Virus record (IMG/VR): IMGVR_UViG_3300018421_000045
Span: 1 to 50,632 of that record
DNA from: a virus
Strand: one strand, 5' to 3'
DNA: 50,632 nucleotides
Shown: positions 49,624-50,632 of the stretch, piece after piece
How the letters are laid out: each line of letters starts with the position of its first letter
How positions within the stretch are numbered: the stretch's first letter is position 1
Made by a program: the position numbers and the translations under genes
Notes under the pieces: model-generated
The model's input: the letters and a program-made list of their open reading frames with translations, nothing else
Told to the model about the DNA's origin: nothing
The model's database searches: none

Positions 49624-50632
49624 TTATATTTAAAACACTTAGATGGAAGAATTTTCTATCTACAGGTAATAACTTTTCTGAAGTAGACTTTACAAAAGAC
49701 AAAACAACATTAGTAGTGGGCCAGAATGGTGCTGGTAAGTCTACTATGTTGGACGCCTTGTCCTTTGCTCTATTCGGAAAGGCGCATCGTAATATATCTA
49801 AACCACAATTAGTTAATTCTATTAATAATAAAGGTTGTTTAGTAGAGGTTACATTTAATGTATTAGGATCAGACTTTAAGGTCGTCCGAGGCATTAAGCC
49901 AAATGTATTTGAGATTTGGAAAGGCGAGACTATGATGAATCAATCTAGTCACGCTAAAGAGTACCAGAAGATCCTCGAGCAGAACATTCTCAAGCTTACA
50001 CATAAAAGCTTTCATCAGATTGTTGTGTTGGGATCGTCCTCCTTCATTCCTTTCATGCAGCTCTCAGCACAGAATCGCAGAGAAGTCATCGAGGATCTTC
50101 TGGACATTAATGTATTTTCTAAAATGAATAGTATTCTAAAAGAAAAGACATCTCTGCTAAAGGATAATATAAAAGATGTATCACACCAGATTGAAGTCAA
50201 CAAAACCAAGGTCGAGGCCCAAAAGAAATACATACGTGACGTTAAAGCAATTAACAAGGAAGCGAAAGAAGAGAAGCTCAAACTCATTGAGGAGCATCGA
50301 AATGAGATCGAGACTCTCAATACAACGAACACAGAGCTATCCTCCAACGTGGAAGATAAACTATCTCCGACAACAGATTCTAAGATCCGGAAGGAAGCTA
50401 AAGTTAAAGAGCTCCAGGCCTACGAGACTAAATTTCAAAACGACATCCGAAAGCTCGTCAAAGATGTTAAGTTTTTTGAGTCGAACGATATTTGTCCCAG
50501 TTGTTCCCAACCCATCACAGAGGAAACCAAACAAGAGCATATCCTGGAAGGAAAAGAAAAGGCAAAGCAATTACAGGAAGCACTTGAGACAGCTTCAACT
50601 TCTATTACCAAGCATGTAGAATGTATTAAGAA
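49620..50632 (+). CDS. gp46: Recombination ATPase gp46 (Rad50-like), 3' partial
   Basis: The gene starts at the ATG overlapping the gp47 stop and runs off the window end after 337 codons (T4 gp46: 560 aa). The SMC-like ATPase start is MIIFKTLRWKNFLSTGNNF with Walker A VGQNGAGKSTM at ~34-44 and the Q-loop-like stretch in SFIPFMQLSAQNRREVIEDL. A coiled coil (~180-285) leads to a zinc hook CPSC at 292-295, where Rad50 dimers join. It pairs with gp47 for end resection in recombination-dependent replication. The second half (signature, Walker B) is outside the window. Confidence 0.94.
   Translation, partial: MIIFKTLRWKNFLSTGNNFSEVDFTKDKTTLVVGQNGAGKSTMLDALSFALFGKAHRNISKPQLVNSINNKGCLVEVTFNVLGSDFKVVRGIKPNVFEIWKGETMMNQSSHAKEYQKILEQNILKLTHKSFHQIVVLGSSSFIPFMQLSAQNRREVIEDLLDINVFSKMNSILKEKTSLLKDNIKDVSHQIEVNKTKVEAQKKYIRDVKAINKEAKEEKLKLIEEHRNEIETLNTTNTELSSNVEDKLSPTTDSKIRKEAKVKELQAYETKFQNDIRKLVKDVKFFESNDICPSCSQPITEETKQEHILEGKEKAKQLQEALETASTSITKHVECIK

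Noticed and set aside
50176-50619. 147-codon + strand frame inside gp46
   Set aside because: Out-of-frame shadow of the gp46 coiled coil; gp46 continues across with an intact zinc hook.
1-50632. tRNA genes or a lysogeny module
   Set aside because: No cloverleaf-like segment, integrase, repressor or attachment repeat was seen; gaps between genes are too short for tRNA clusters.

Overview
The window is a gene-dense, AT-rich stretch in which every supported gene lies on the + strand, many with 1-4 nt stop/start overlaps. It carries the virion and replication core of a T4-type contractile-tailed phage in T4-like order: gp13, gp14, a small gene, gp15, a Cys-rich mini-gene, gp16, gp17, gp18, gp19, gp20, gp67, gp68, gp21, gp22, gp23, then a tail-tube-fold protein, UvsY, a RecB-like nuclease, UvsW, gp55, gp47 and gp46 (cut by the window end). 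This order, the short gp23 (447 aa) and the fibre vocabulary (collagen-like GYTGSQG triplets, NLYYT repeats, YDLG...RWKDLYLSG modules) resemble marine T4-like myoviruses (cyanophage/pelagiphage type). No photosynthesis or other host-diagnostic gene is visible, so the host is uncertain.

Region 1-26.7 kb is an unusually large adhesion/tail-fibre cassette. It starts with the end of an S74-chaperone fibre, then three tandem beta-propeller proteins, the third with a gp38-like polyglycine tip. Next come a small BppU-like protein, a 1763-aa fibre, a fibre with a GELALN-type anchor, a C1q/TNF-like protein, a small protein, a 1740-aa multidomain protein, a collagen-like fibre, seven small beta-rich proteins and a glycine-rich tip protein. 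Three of these fibre proteins contain plastocyanin/amicyanin-like (cupredoxin) modules with apparently intact type-1 copper ligands; in one, the two halves of a module are in swapped order.

Region 26.7-29.4 kb is one 878-aa protein with three glycosyltransferase domains. Region 29.4-41.7 kb holds neck, terminase, tail and head genes and ends in a UUCG-loop terminator. Region 41.8-42.8 kb is a small early-type operon behind a sigma70-like promoter (two small unknown proteins and a HAD phosphatase). Region 42.8-50.6 kb holds recombination, replication and late-transcription genes, interrupted between gp55 and gp47 by a sugar-nucleotide-like trio (SDR epimerase/dehydratase, APS-kinase-like P-loop kinase, HxGH nucleotidyltransferase).

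The late sigma factor gp55 is encoded here, and six intergenic exact TATAAATA boxes (T4 late-promoter consensus) precede virion genes. Two TTGA-N17-TATATT host-type promoters precede the early operon and gp55. The genes together describe virion assembly, DNA packaging, recombination-dependent replication and an elaborate, possibly glycosylated, receptor-binding apparatus.
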